27,060 bases of DNA. It comes from a virus. Below the pieces are notes generated by a model that saw only the letters and a program-made list of their open reading frames with translations, ran no database searches and was not told the DNA's origin. Both the position numbers and the translations under genes were made by a program. The stretch lies in the IMG/VR virus record IMGVR_UViG_3300025083_000184, positions 1 through 27,060 of that record, one strand, 5' to 3'. Of this stretch, positions 11,513-20,236 are shown one piece after another. Position 1 is the first letter of the stretch. Each line of letters begins with the position of its first letter.

Positions 11513-11771
11513 TACTTCGAAGTACGCATCGGTAACGCCAGATGCCGCTGACTATGTAATAGGAACTGATGCAGGGTCTTCAAACGCTACCAAAACATTT
11601 ACGATAGCTAATATAACTAGTTACGTTGGCTCTAATTTAATTATCAGTTCTTCCGTACCATCAAGTGCTTCGGATACAGGAACAGCTGGACAAATAGCAT
11701 TTGATTCTACTCACTTTTATGTTTGTGTCGCTACAGACACTTGGAAGAGAGTAGCCATAAGCACTTTCTAA
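11496..11771 (+). CDS. Small tail or fibre-type structural protein, 91 aa
   Basis: A 91-residue protein. The N-terminal DTSKYASVTPDAADYVIGTDAGSSN with a TKTFTIANI strand is typical of repeating units in phage fibres and virion surface proteins. The C-terminal GTAGQIAFDSTHFYVCVATDTWKR motif is the short segment commonly found at the ends of fibre or adhesin chains. No signal peptide. It is read between the holin and hypothetical genes with overlaps at both ends. I infer a small virion surface protein. Confidence 0.7.
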   Translation: MGKISDTSKYASVTPDAADYVIGTDAGSSNATKTFTIANITSYVGSNLIISSSVPSSASDTGTAGQIAFDSTHFYVCVATDTWKRVAISTF

Positions 11772-11989
11772 TGCAAATAAGAAAAATTTCAATAGGAGCG
11801 GACTACAAGAGTAGTGCGATGCACTACATCGTGGGGCAAGAGGTGCTCGGCGGTGGATATAAAATACATTTGATACAGGCTGATGATAATCAGCACAAGG
11901 TTTGGGTTGAGAAAAACAATGAAGTGTTATTGTGGAAGTCCTTTGGGCCTGCAATGCCTGTGTCAATAGAATATAATATAAATTTTTAA
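11771..11989 (+). CDS. Small hypothetical protein, 72 aa
   Basis: A 72-residue protein with beta-rich pattern (IRKISIGADYKSSAMHYIVG, YKIHLIQADDNQHKVWVE, EVLLWKSFGPAMPVSIEYNI). I start at the ATG at 11771, whose A is the last base of the previous stop codon (TAATG). A longer frame to 11723 would overlap the previous gene by 49 bases. The next gene begins right after its stop. Similar small proteins occur beside phage structural genes in my memory, but the function is not known. Confidence 0.75.
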   Translation: MQIRKISIGADYKSSAMHYIVGQEVLGGGYKIHLIQADDNQHKVWVEKNNEVLLWKSFGPAMPVSIEYNINF

Positions 11990-12559
11990 ATGCAATCAAT
12001 TCATTCGTTTTTAGTAAAACCTAAAGGCGGACGGAGATACAACAACACTAAAAGCATAGGTGACGTTGATTTTATTATAAGTATATCTCCTGAAGACCAT
12101 ACGGTTACAAATAGAGAGGCAATCGTTGTCTCAGTTCCAGTTAATTATGAGGGAGACGTTAAGGTTGGAGATACAATCTTAGTTCATCACAATGTGTTTA
12201 GAACCTATCACGACATGAAGGGTAGGCATCGAAGCGGCAAGAGTTTCTTCAAGGATGACTTATTCCTAGTTGACCACGACCAATTCTACCTATACGATAA
12301 TGGAGATGGATGGAAGGCTCCAGGCAAGTATTGTTTTATAGAGCCTGTTGCTCCTGAGAACAATTGGTTGATTAGTTCTTTCTCGGAACAACCTCTTGTG
12401 GGTAAGATTCGCTATATTAATAATGAGCTATTAGAAATGGGCTTGAGGGTTGGTGACAGAATATCATTCAGTCCTGATAGCGAATATGAGTTTAGGATAA
12501 ACGAAGAGAAGCTTTATAGGATGTTCACTGAAAACATTACGATTCATTGGAAAAGATAG
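11990..12559 (+). CDS. Protein with two tandem GroES-like beta-barrel patterns, 189 aa
   Basis: A 189-residue protein of no known function to me. Its sequence can be read as two successive GroES-type barrels. First: SFLVKPKGG (first strand), IVVSVPVNYEGDVKVGDTIL (the GxV...VKVGDxV signature), then FKDDLFLVDHDQFYLY (final strand). Second: YCFIEPVAP, then PLVGKIRYINN, GLRVGDRISFSPDSEYEFRI, EEKLYRMFTENITI. The spacing of these elements parallels GroES. A long basic loop (HHNVFRTYHDMKGRHRSGK) sits where the first barrel carries its dome part. The phage also encodes GroEL and GroES, so a dedicated co-chaperone or capsid-folding role is possible. A non-chaperonin beta protein remains possible. Confidence 0.6.
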   Translation: MQSIHSFLVKPKGGRRYNNTKSIGDVDFIISISPEDHTVTNREAIVVSVPVNYEGDVKVGDTILVHHNVFRTYHDMKGRHRSGKSFFKDDLFLVDHDQFYLYDNGDGWKAPGKYCFIEPVAPENNWLISSFSEQPLVGKIRYINNELLEMGLRVGDRISFSPDSEYEFRINEEKLYRMFTENITIHWKR

Positions 12560-12726
12560 AAAGGTGGCTTCAGTGCGGATGCAAACTAAAAAGAATAAAA
12601 GGAAAGTATAGATGGCAGAGATGCCCTGACGCAGTATGGATTTATGAGCAATACGAAAAAACAGGAGACTGGAGTTGGCAAGACAAGTACAATAAACACT
12701 TCAGAGATAAAGAAAAAGATTATTGA
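12547..12726 (+). CDS. Possible overlooked small Cys/Trp-rich protein, 59 aa, TTG start
   Basis: In the gap before the small terminase gene one frame is open: EKIERWLQCGCKLKRIKGKY, then RWQRCPDAVWIYEQYEKTGD and WSWQDKYNKHF. It has a C-x-C pair, a third Cys and many Trp, and looks like coding sequence rather than noise. There is no ATG; the only good start is TTG at 12547, inside the preceding gene. It overlaps the small terminase by 83 bases, so one of the two readings in the overlap could be a shadow. I treat it as a candidate only. Confidence 0.35.
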   Translation: MEKIERWLQCGCKLKRIKGKYRWQRCPDAVWIYEQYEKTGDWSWQDKYNKHFRDKEKDY

Positions 12727-12955
12727 TGCGGGCTACAAGGCTGTGCAGCAACTTATCAAGGTGGCTGAGGAGAATATCATTAAGCCAGACCCTGATGATG
12801 AGCTAGCAGCCGACAGACTAAAGAATGCTGCTGCGTCAAAGAAGCTAGCCATATTCGATGCGTTTGAGATACTATCAAGAATCGAGGCGGAGAAGGAGGC
12901 ACTTAACGAGATTAAAAGTTCAAATAGAGGATTTGCTGAACGAAGGTCAAAATAG
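12644..12955 (+). CDS. Probable small terminase subunit, 103 aa
   Basis: A 103-residue helical protein immediately before the large terminase gene. It begins with a Ser/Thr-rich flexible stretch, continues with IKKKIIDAGYKAVQQLIKVA, a DPDDELAADRLKNAAASKKLAIF segment and an acidic helix (DAFEILSRIEAEKEALNEI). The segment with DxELAADRxKNAAxxKK and the gene position match small terminases I recall in phages of this type. It would recognise viral DNA and help the large subunit start packaging. No HTH is obvious. The large-subunit frame starts within it. Confidence 0.7.
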   Translation: MSNTKKQETGVGKTSTINTSEIKKKIIDAGYKAVQQLIKVAEENIIKPDPDDELAADRLKNAAASKKLAIFDAFEILSRIEAEKEALNEIKSSNRGFAERRSK

Positions 12956-15176
12956 CTTATATCGAGTTGTAGACTCAGGTATTCCCAAGCAAGTAATAAG
13001 GCAAAAGAACAAGGGGAGAAGCTGGGTGTATGGCTACGACGAAAAGTATGATATCATAATTATTTCTCGTGATGGTACGCTAGGGGAGGTGTATAACATT
13101 AATGGCCTAATTATAGGCTTACCAAAAGCACCCAAAGAGGTGCACTCAAGAAGCAACAAAAAGGACGAGCAATATTGGGAGCGTAAGGAATACCCCAAAC
13201 AGTTAAAGAGAATAAGGTCAATATTCCAATGGAACGAGATGTTATCCGATTTTAAATCGATGTGGGTTGACTACATAGAGCAGGAGTTCGACAATAGGGA
13301 GGGTGGCTTCTGGTATATGAACCACGGCAAGCCAACCTATCTTACAGGCTCGCACTACATGTACTTGCAGTGGACTAAGATTGACGTTGGCTATCCTGAC
13401 TTCAGGGAGGCTAATAGGATATTCTATATATTTTGGGAGGCGTGCAAGGCGGATAAGAGGTGCTTTGGTATGTGCTACCTAAAGATTAGGCGGTCAGGGT
13501 TCTCGTTTATGGGGGCGTCAGAGTCTGTTAATCTTGGAACGCTGGCTAAAGACTCTAGGCTTGGAGTGCTGTCAAAGACAGGGGGTGATGCTAAGAAACT
13601 ATTCGTAGATAAGATTGTACCAATAGCCAATAACTATCCTTTCTTCTTCAAGCCTATTCAGGATGGTATGGACAAGCCAAAGACAGAGTTAGCTTTTCGT
13701 GTTCCTGCATCTAAGATTACTAAGAAGAACATGCACGAGGTCATGGACGATGATATGGATGGCCTCGACACCACCATTGACTGGAAGAACACAGCAGACA
13801 ACAGCTACGATGGTGAGAAACTGAAACTACTAGTACACGACGAGAGTGGTAAGTGGGAAAAGCCTGAGAATATTTTAAACAACTGGCGTGTGACCAAGAC
13901 CTGCCTGAGGCTAGGTAGTCGTGTCGTTGGTAAGTGCATGATGGGCTCTACTTGCAACGCACTAAATAAAGGGGGTAATAACTTTAAGAAACTATACACG
14001 GACTCTGACCCTTCCACTAGAAACCCTAACGGTCAAACTAAGAGTGGCTTGTACTCTTTGTTCGTTCCAATGGAATGGAACTTCGAGGGGTATATCAATA
14101 AGTTTGGGTGGCCTGTGTTTGAAAACCCCACCACATCCTTAGAGGGTGTTGACGGAGAGATGATATCTACGGGTGCTATCACATATTGGGATAACGAGGT
14201 AAAGTCCCTTAAGAACGACGCAGATGCCCTGAACGAGTTCTATCGTCAGTTCCCTAGAACAGAGTCTCACGCCTTTAGGGATGAGAGTAAGTCATCCATA
14301 TTCAACCTAACCAAGATATATCAGCAGATAGACTACAACGACTCGGTTATAAGAGACCACTATGTTACGAGGGGTAAGTTTTATTGGAAGGATGGGCCTG
14401 ATAGCAAGGTTGTTTGGAGTCCTGATAGTAGGGGTAGATTTTTGGCGTCCTGGATTCCACCTAAACATCTTCAAAACAAGATTGTGGAGAAGGGCGGGAG
14501 GAAAAGACCAGGTAATGAGCATATGGGCTCTTTTGGATGTGACCCCTATGACATATCAGGTACTGTTGGTGGAGGTTCTTCAAATGGCTCACTGCATGGG
14601 CTCACTAAGTTTCACATGGACGAAGGGCCATCCAACGAGTTCTTCTTGGAGTATATAGCAAGGCCACAGACCGCCGAGATATTCTTCGAGGATGTGCTTA
14701 TGGCATGTATATTCTATGGAATGCCAATACTTGCGGAGAATAACAAGCCAAGACTATTATATCACTTTAAGAATAGAGGATACAGGGGGTACTCTATGAA
14801 TAGACCCGACAAGGCCCTTAACAAGCTCTCTAAGACCGAGAAAGAGCTAGGCGGCATACCTAACTCATCTGAGGACATAAAGCAGTCTCACGCAGCAGCT
14901 ATAGAGTCTTATATTGAAAAGCACGTAGGCCTAGATACTACAGGTGAGCATAGGGAGGCTGGCGATATGGGTTCTATGCCTTTTATAGTTACGTTGGAAG
15001 ACTGGGCTAAGTTTGATATAAATAATCGTACAAAATACGATGCGTCGATTAGTTCTGGATTGGCTATAATGGCTAATCAAAGACACCTATATAGACCAGA
15101 GGTTAAGCAATCAAAAATAAAGATTAACTTTGCAAGGTATAATAACAAAGGGAACACAAGCGAATTGCTGAACTAA
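12858..15176 (+). CDS. terL: Large terminase subunit (packaging ATPase-nuclease)
   Basis: Up to 772 residues. YLTGSHYMYLQWTKIDVGYP and the following DFREANRIFYIFWEA are typical of large terminases of crAss-like phages. The ATP-binding loop at about 209-221 (IRRSGFSFMGASE) is a deviant Walker A. Walker B is KLLVHDESG at about 323-331. The RNase H-like nuclease domain starts at GCDPYD (about 559-564). The first ATG (12858) gives an Arg-rich N-terminus lying in the small-terminase frame and may be an artefact; a TTG at 12933 (747 residues, 23-base overlap) is a good alternative. It packages DNA into the head and cuts it. The portal gene follows with no gap. Confidence 0.9.
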   Translation: MRLRYYQESRRRRRHLTRLKVQIEDLLNEGQNSLYRVVDSGIPKQVIRQKNKGRSWVYGYDEKYDIIIISRDGTLGEVYNINGLIIGLPKAPKEVHSRSNKKDEQYWERKEYPKQLKRIRSIFQWNEMLSDFKSMWVDYIEQEFDNREGGFWYMNHGKPTYLTGSHYMYLQWTKIDVGYPDFREANRIFYIFWEACKADKRCFGMCYLKIRRSGFSFMGASESVNLGTLAKDSRLGVLSKTGGDAKKLFVDKIVPIANNYPFFFKPIQDGMDKPKTELAFRVPASKITKKNMHEVMDDDMDGLDTTIDWKNTADNSYDGEKLKLLVHDESGKWEKPENILNNWRVTKTCLRLGSRVVGKCMMGSTCNALNKGGNNFKKLYTDSDPSTRNPNGQTKSGLYSLFVPMEWNFEGYINKFGWPVFENPTTSLEGVDGEMISTGAITYWDNEVKSLKNDADALNEFYRQFPRTESHAFRDESKSSIFNLTKIYQQIDYNDSVIRDHYVTRGKFYWKDGPDSKVVWSPDSRGRFLASWIPPKHLQNKIVEKGGRKRPGNEHMGSFGCDPYDISGTVGGGSSNGSLHGLTKFHMDEGPSNEFFLEYIARPQTAEIFFEDVLMACIFYGMPILAENNKPRLLYHFKNRGYRGYSMNRPDKALNKLSKTEKELGGIPNSSEDIKQSHAAAIESYIEKHVGLDTTGEHREAGDMGSMPFIVTLEDWAKFDINNRTKYDASISSGLAIMANQRHLYRPEVKQSKIKINFARYNNKGNTSELLN

Positions 15177-17621
15177 ATGAAAGATGTCAAAGTAAACATT
15201 CCGTCAATGTACTTCCCTAGTCAGTTTGCCTCAGACGAGGAAAAGGCTAGTTTGGAGTATGGATTAAAAATAGGTCAAGCAATTCAATATGAATGGTTTC
15301 GAAGGGACGGCAACAATGGTAGGTATTACGATAGGTATCGAAACTTCCACAAACTAAGACTATATGCTCGTGGTGAGCAGTCGGTGGCTAAGTACAAAAA
15401 AGAACTTGCCGTAGATGGAGACCTTAGCTATCTAAACTTAGACTGGACACCTGTACCTATACTTCCAAAGTTTGTTGACATTGTGGTTAATGGTATGTCT
15501 AGTAGACCATTTACCGTTAAGGCAGAAGCGCAGGACGCAATGTCTGCCGATGAAAAGAACGCATACCAAGAGATGGTTAAGGCGGATATGATTGCTCAGC
15601 CTGTTCTTCAAAAGATAAAAGATGAGTTTGGTGTTGACACATTTAACTTAGAACCTGAGCAGATACCCGCAAACGATGATGAGCTAAACATTCACCTTCA
15701 GTTGAATTACAAGCCTGCGATAGAGATTGCTGAAGAGACGGCGATTAATACCATTCTTGAAGACAACGACTATGATGACACTAGGAAGCGTATAGATTAC
15801 GACTTGGCGGTGTTAGGGATGGCGGTTGCAAAACATGAGTTTAACCCTGGGTCTGGAGTTGACGTTAAGTATGTAGACCCTGCGAACGTAATTCATAGTT
15901 ACACGGAAGACCCTAATTTTAACGATTGTTTCTATTGGGGAGAGATAAAGACAGTTCCAATCACTGAGCTTGTCAAAATTGACACTTCTTTGAAACAAGA
16001 AGACTTAGAGAAAATATCCAAGTACAGTCAAAATTGGAATAATTATTATAACGTTCAGCAGTATCATCAGAGTGATTCATTTTACAGAGATACCGCTACT
16101 TTGTTGTACTTCAACTACAAGACAACCAACACATTTAAGTACAAGAAAAAAATATCTGAAGGTGGTGCTGTAAAGATGGTAGAAAAGGACTCTGCGTTTA
16201 ATCCTCCGCCAGAGATGCTAGAGGAGGGAAGGTTTGAAGTAATCGAAAAGACTATTGATGTTTGGTATGATGGCGTAATGGTTATGGGTACTGATATTGT
16301 TCTTAGATGGGATATGATGGAAAACATGGTTAGGCCAGCATCCGCATCTCAGCACGCTTTATCTAACTATGTTGCCGTTGCCCCAAGAATGTACAAGGGT
16401 AATGTAGAATCACTAGTTAGACGTATGATTCCATACGCTGACCTCATTCAGATTACACACCTAAAGATTCAGCAGGTTATGAATCGAATGACTCCTGACG
16501 GAGTATTTATTGATGCGGATGGCCTTAGCGAAGTAGACCTAGGAACAGGCGCGGCATATAATCCTGAAGATGCACTAAGGCTATACTTTCAAACAGGTTC
16601 TGTTATTGGCAGGTCGTACACTCAAGATGGGGAGTTTAACAACGCTAGAGTACCTATTCAACCCATTACAGGTCATTCCAGTCAAAGCAAATTACAAGCA
16701 TTGCTAGGTAATTACAATTACTACCTAGATATGATTCGAAGTGTGACAGGTCTGAATGAAGCTAGAGATGGCTCAAGCCCTGACCCCGACGCATTAGTCG
16801 GAGTTCAGAAACTAGCCGCTGCTAATTCAAACACTGCCACTAGACATATTATGGAGTCTAGTATGTTTATTATAAAGAGATTGTCTCAGGCGATATCTTG
16901 CAGAATAGCAGACATACTTGAGTACTATGAGTTTGCAGAAGAGTTTGCAATGCAGATAGGGAAGTATAATGTCTCTATGTTGGAGGACATCAAAGACCTG
17001 TATATGCGTGACTTTGGTGTATTCATACAAGTCGCACCAGATGAGGAGCAAAAAGCAATGCTTGAGCAAAACATTCAGATGGCGTTAAGTAAGAATGACA
17101 TTAACCTTGAGGATGCTATTGACATAAGAGAGATAAACAACACTAAGGTTGCGAATCAACTTCTCAAGATAAAAAGAACGAAAAATAAAGAGGCTGAGCA
17201 ACAGCAGCAAATGGCTCAACAGCAAATGCAAATGCAGATGCAGATGCAGTCTCAACAGCAGGCAGCACAAAGCGCTCAGCAAAAATTATCTATGGAGCAT
17301 CAAGTTACTCTTAGAGAGCTTCAGGCAGATGTGGCTTTTCAAATTGAGAAGTTAAAGAACGAGGCTCAAATAAAGAGTCAGTTAATGCAGCAACAATTTC
17401 AACACGATTATCAGATAGCCATGGTTAAAGAGCAAAGTCTTGACCAAAGAAACAAAGAAAAGGAAGAGGCTAAGGATGAAAGAATCGACAGACAAAACAC
17501 TCAGCAATCAAGGTTAATTGACCAAAGAAAGAAGGGTGGGGCTCCTATTGATTTTATGGAGGAGTCTGAAGACCTTAACAAAGTTGCAGAGGGTGTAGGA
17601 GACCCATTCGCCCCAAAATAA
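15177..17621 (+). CDS. Portal protein, 814 aa
   Basis: An 814-residue protein starting immediately after the terminase stop. Long size, position between terminase and scaffold, the IDYDLAVLGMAVAKHEFNPG and VDPANVIHSYTEDP segments and a long C-terminal helical region fit portal proteins of short-tailed crAss-like phages. The portal forms the dodecameric DNA channel of the head. From about residue 650 it is Lys/Glu-rich coiled coil, with a Gln/Met-rich stretch at about 668-705 (QQQMQMQMQMQSQQQ) and a charged tail. Such tails can sit inside the head as a barrel. No frame problem seen. Confidence 0.9.
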   Translation: MKDVKVNIPSMYFPSQFASDEEKASLEYGLKIGQAIQYEWFRRDGNNGRYYDRYRNFHKLRLYARGEQSVAKYKKELAVDGDLSYLNLDWTPVPILPKFVDIVVNGMSSRPFTVKAEAQDAMSADEKNAYQEMVKADMIAQPVLQKIKDEFGVDTFNLEPEQIPANDDELNIHLQLNYKPAIEIAEETAINTILEDNDYDDTRKRIDYDLAVLGMAVAKHEFNPGSGVDVKYVDPANVIHSYTEDPNFNDCFYWGEIKTVPITELVKIDTSLKQEDLEKISKYSQNWNNYYNVQQYHQSDSFYRDTATLLYFNYKTTNTFKYKKKISEGGAVKMVEKDSAFNPPPEMLEEGRFEVIEKTIDVWYDGVMVMGTDIVLRWDMMENMVRPASASQHALSNYVAVAPRMYKGNVESLVRRMIPYADLIQITHLKIQQVMNRMTPDGVFIDADGLSEVDLGTGAAYNPEDALRLYFQTGSVIGRSYTQDGEFNNARVPIQPITGHSSQSKLQALLGNYNYYLDMIRSVTGLNEARDGSSPDPDALVGVQKLAAANSNTATRHIMESSMFIIKRLSQAISCRIADILEYYEFAEEFAMQIGKYNVSMLEDIKDLYMRDFGVFIQVAPDEEQKAMLEQNIQMALSKNDINLEDAIDIREINNTKVANQLLKIKRTKNKEAEQQQQMAQQQMQMQMQMQSQQQAAQSAQQKLSMEHQVTLRELQADVAFQIEKLKNEAQIKSQLMQQQFQHDYQIAMVKEQSLDQRNKEKEEAKDERIDRQNTQQSRLIDQRKKGGAPIDFMEESEDLNKVAEGVGDPFAPK

Positions 17622-17629
17622 AAAAGTAG

Positions 17630-17637
17630 TAACTTTA
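17630..17637 (+). promoter_or_regulatory. Possible -7 element before the scaffold-like gene
   Basis: TAACTTTA lies in the 31-base gap between portal and scaffold-like genes, fifteen bases before the ATG at 17653. It matches TAnnTTTG in all but the last base and could boost expression of scaffold and capsid. Confidence 0.35.
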
Positions 17638-17652
17638 CACGAAATTTAATCT

Positions 17653-18723
17653 ATGGAAATCAAAGTAAGGGCTTTAGACTCTGGAGAACAGAAGTCTAAG
17701 CAAGAAGTGGAACAGGAATTATTGGCTAAGCACGAGACCGAGCAGTCTCAAGCTGAATCACAAGAATCTAATACACAACAAGGAGGGCCCAAACAAGAAG
17801 ACAAGTCACTTAGTGACGAAGACGTTCTTTCATATATATCGGAAAGGTATGGTAAGAAAATCGAATCGTTCGATGAGCTAACCGCCGAGAGAAGTCAATC
17901 TGAGGAATTGCCAGAGGATGTTAAGGCGTACTATGAGTACAAAAAACAAACTGGCAGGACCATGGAGGACTTTTTGAGGCTTAATAGCAGTACGGATGAC
18001 TTAACGGAAGACCAAGTTTTATTTTCTTATTACAAGGAAGTAGAGCCCGACCTAGACGATACAGACATAGACATACTTATTTCTGATAGGTTCGACACTG
18101 AGGATAATAACAGTAAAGAGTCTAAAAGAAAGCAAGTAGATAAGAAAAGAGAATTAGCTAAAGCTAAAAAGCATTTCGAATCTCAGAGAGAGAAATATAA
18201 TGCGCCACTTGAGTCAAGGGCAGATGCAATTTCTAGCGAAGAGATGGAGGCTTATAGAGAGTATGTTAATCAGGCGAAAACTTATGAGGAGCGGTCAAAG
18301 CGCCAAACAGAGTTTTTCAATGAGAAAACAAAAGATATTTTCAATGATGATTTCAAAGGTTTTGAAATTAATATCGGAGAAGCTTCTTATACTTACTCAC
18401 CTGGCGAAGCGAGTCAAATTATGAATGACCAGTCTAGTCTAAACAACTTCGTATCGAGGTACTTAGATGATGATGGCATGATTAAGGACGCCCGCGGATA
18501 CCATAAAGCTTTAGCTGCGGCCATGAATCCCGAAAAGTTCGCCAAGTTCTTTTATGAACAGGGGCGTTCTGAGGCCATAGAAAATGATGCAAGGCGTGCT
18601 AAAAACATCAACATGGATGTTAAGCAAGCTCCACAGTTTTCTAGTAAAGGGGGATTCAACGTTCGTAGCGTCGCCCAAAATCGAGGCAACGGACTTAGGA
18701 TAAAAAGTATTAAAAAATCATAA
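17653..18723 (+). CDS. Scaffold-like prohead protein, 356 aa
   Basis: A 356-residue very charged, coiled-coil-rich protein located directly before the major capsid gene. Residues 10-60 are Gln/Glu/Ser-rich and probably disordered. A SLSDEDVLSYISERYGKKIE segment, a LTEDQVLFSYYKEVEPDLDD helix and a KRKQVDKKRELAKAKKHFES coiled coil follow. The C-terminus is basic (NVRSVAQNRGNGLRIKSIKK), as in scaffolds that contact capsid protein. Composition and position fit an internal scaffold that shapes the prohead and is then lost or cleaved. No protease motif was noticed. Confidence 0.75.
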   Translation: MEIKVRALDSGEQKSKQEVEQELLAKHETEQSQAESQESNTQQGGPKQEDKSLSDEDVLSYISERYGKKIESFDELTAERSQSEELPEDVKAYYEYKKQTGRTMEDFLRLNSSTDDLTEDQVLFSYYKEVEPDLDDTDIDILISDRFDTEDNNSKESKRKQVDKKRELAKAKKHFESQREKYNAPLESRADAISSEEMEAYREYVNQAKTYEERSKRQTEFFNEKTKDIFNDDFKGFEINIGEASYTYSPGEASQIMNDQSSLNNFVSRYLDDDGMIKDARGYHKALAAAMNPEKFAKFFYEQGRSEAIENDARRAKNINMDVKQAPQFSSKGGFNVRSVAQNRGNGLRIKSIKKS

Positions 18724-18733
18724 AACATAAAAA

Positions 18734-20182
18734 ATGGCAGGTTCATTAGCGAGCACTCCAGGTTTTAATTTACAACCTAGTGCAGAGAGGGTCGCAACCT
18801 CATCAAATTATTTAACTGACTTCAACTTTTTGAATCAGTATTTACCAGACGTTTACGAGGCTGAGTTCGAGCGTTATGGCAACCGTACTATCTCTTCTTT
18901 TTTAAGAATGGTAGGTGCAGAGATGCCAACTAACTCTGACTTAATCAAGTGGGCTGAACAGGGTCGTCTACACGTAAAGTACACTGAGTGTACTACTGCT
19001 CAAGCACCAGCAACTATTGCTACTGTAGTTACATGGACTATTGGTGATAGCTTGACGGGCTTAGGATTCGTTGATGGTCAGATAGCACTTAGAGAAGGGC
19101 AGACAATCATGATTTCAGACAATACGCCTGGTTCTTCATTATCAAACAAAGCGGTCATCACTACTGTAGACTATACATTAGGTACTATCGGTGTTAGATA
19201 CTACGAAGCAGCTCAAGTTGTTCCAGCGAGCACTAACTGTTCAATTTTCGTATATGGTTCTGAGTTCCAAAAAGGAACAGACGGAATGGTTGAGTCTTTA
19301 GAGTCTGATGGTTTGATTTTCGAAAACAAGCCAATCATCATCAAAGACAGATTTACTGTATCTGGTTCTGACATGGCTCAAATTGGATGGATTGAAATCA
19401 GCACTGAAGACGGAGGGACAGGATACTTATGGTATCTAAAATCAGAGCACGAAACAAGACTTCGCTTCGAAGACTACTTGGAGACTGCAATGATTGAGGC
19501 TGTACCTGCTGCTGACAGTTCTGGAGCAGAAGCTGCTCTTGGATATGCTGCTGCTGGTAAAACAACTGCTGGTTCTGAGGGTGTATTCCACGCTGTAGAA
19601 AACAGAGGAAATGTTTGGAGTGGTGGTAACCCAACTACACTTTCTGACTTTGACGCTGTTATTCAGAGACTTGACAAGCAAGGGTCTATCGAGGAGAACG
19701 TATTGTTCTTAAACAGACAATTCTCTTTCGACATTGACGATATGCTTGCTGCTCAAAACTCTTACGGTGCAGGAGGTACTTCTTACGGTCTTTTCGACAA
19801 CGACGAGGAGATGGCATTAAACCTTGGATTCTCAGGATTCCGCAGAGGTTATGACTTCTACAAGACTGACTGGAAATACTTGAATGACCCAACAATGAGA
19901 GGTGGTCTTACAGGTGGTGGCGTGAACGGACTTTTAGTTCCTGCGGGTTCTACAACTGTTTACGACCAAATTCTTGGTAAAAACGCTACTAGACCATTCT
20001 TACACGTTAGATACCGTGCATCAGAAACTGAGAATAGACGATACAAAACGTTTATTGTTGGTTCTGCTGGTATGGTTGATGGCCGTGTTGGAACGAGCTT
20101 AGATGCTATGCAAGTACACTTCCTCTCTGAAAGAGCGGTATGTGTAATGGGAGCTAACAACTTCTTTATTTTCAAAGGATAA
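18734..20182 (+). CDS. Major capsid protein (HK97 fold), 482 aa
   Basis: A 482-residue protein. The N-terminal part with YLPDVYEAEFERYGNRTISS, then FLRMVGAEMPTNSDLIKWAE and GRLHVKY closely recalls the major capsid proteins of crAss-like phages as I remember them. A large insertion domain with the VGDIV-like beta pattern (residues 90-150) and a C-terminal MQVHFLSERAVCVMGANNFF strand complete the shell fold. Codon use is highly regular and A-rich, as for a strongly expressed gene. The ATG follows the scaffold gene by ten bases with an A-rich leader. A very strong terminator follows at 20199-20224, so its transcript can end here. Confidence 0.93.
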   Translation: MAGSLASTPGFNLQPSAERVATSSNYLTDFNFLNQYLPDVYEAEFERYGNRTISSFLRMVGAEMPTNSDLIKWAEQGRLHVKYTECTTAQAPATIATVVTWTIGDSLTGLGFVDGQIALREGQTIMISDNTPGSSLSNKAVITTVDYTLGTIGVRYYEAAQVVPASTNCSIFVYGSEFQKGTDGMVESLESDGLIFENKPIIIKDRFTVSGSDMAQIGWIEISTEDGGTGYLWYLKSEHETRLRFEDYLETAMIEAVPAADSSGAEAALGYAAAGKTTAGSEGVFHAVENRGNVWSGGNPTTLSDFDAVIQRLDKQGSIEENVLFLNRQFSFDIDDMLAAQNSYGAGGTSYGLFDNDEEMALNLGFSGFRRGYDFYKTDWKYLNDPTMRGGLTGGGVNGLLVPAGSTTVYDQILGKNATRPFLHVRYRASETENRRYKTFIVGSAGMVDGRVGTSLDAMQVHFLSERAVCVMGANNFFIFKG

Positions 20183-20198
20183 TATTCCTTAACCTTAT

Positions 20199-20224
20199 GG
20201 GGGGAGGCAACTCCCCCCTTTTTT
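20199..20224 (+). terminator. Intrinsic terminator after the major capsid gene
   Basis: An 8-bp stem GGGGGGAG / CTCCCCCC with a GCAA tetraloop (20207-20210) is followed by six T. It is the strongest terminator in the window and lies 16 bases after the capsid stop. Confidence 0.93.
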
Positions 20225-20236
20225 AAATTAAATCAA

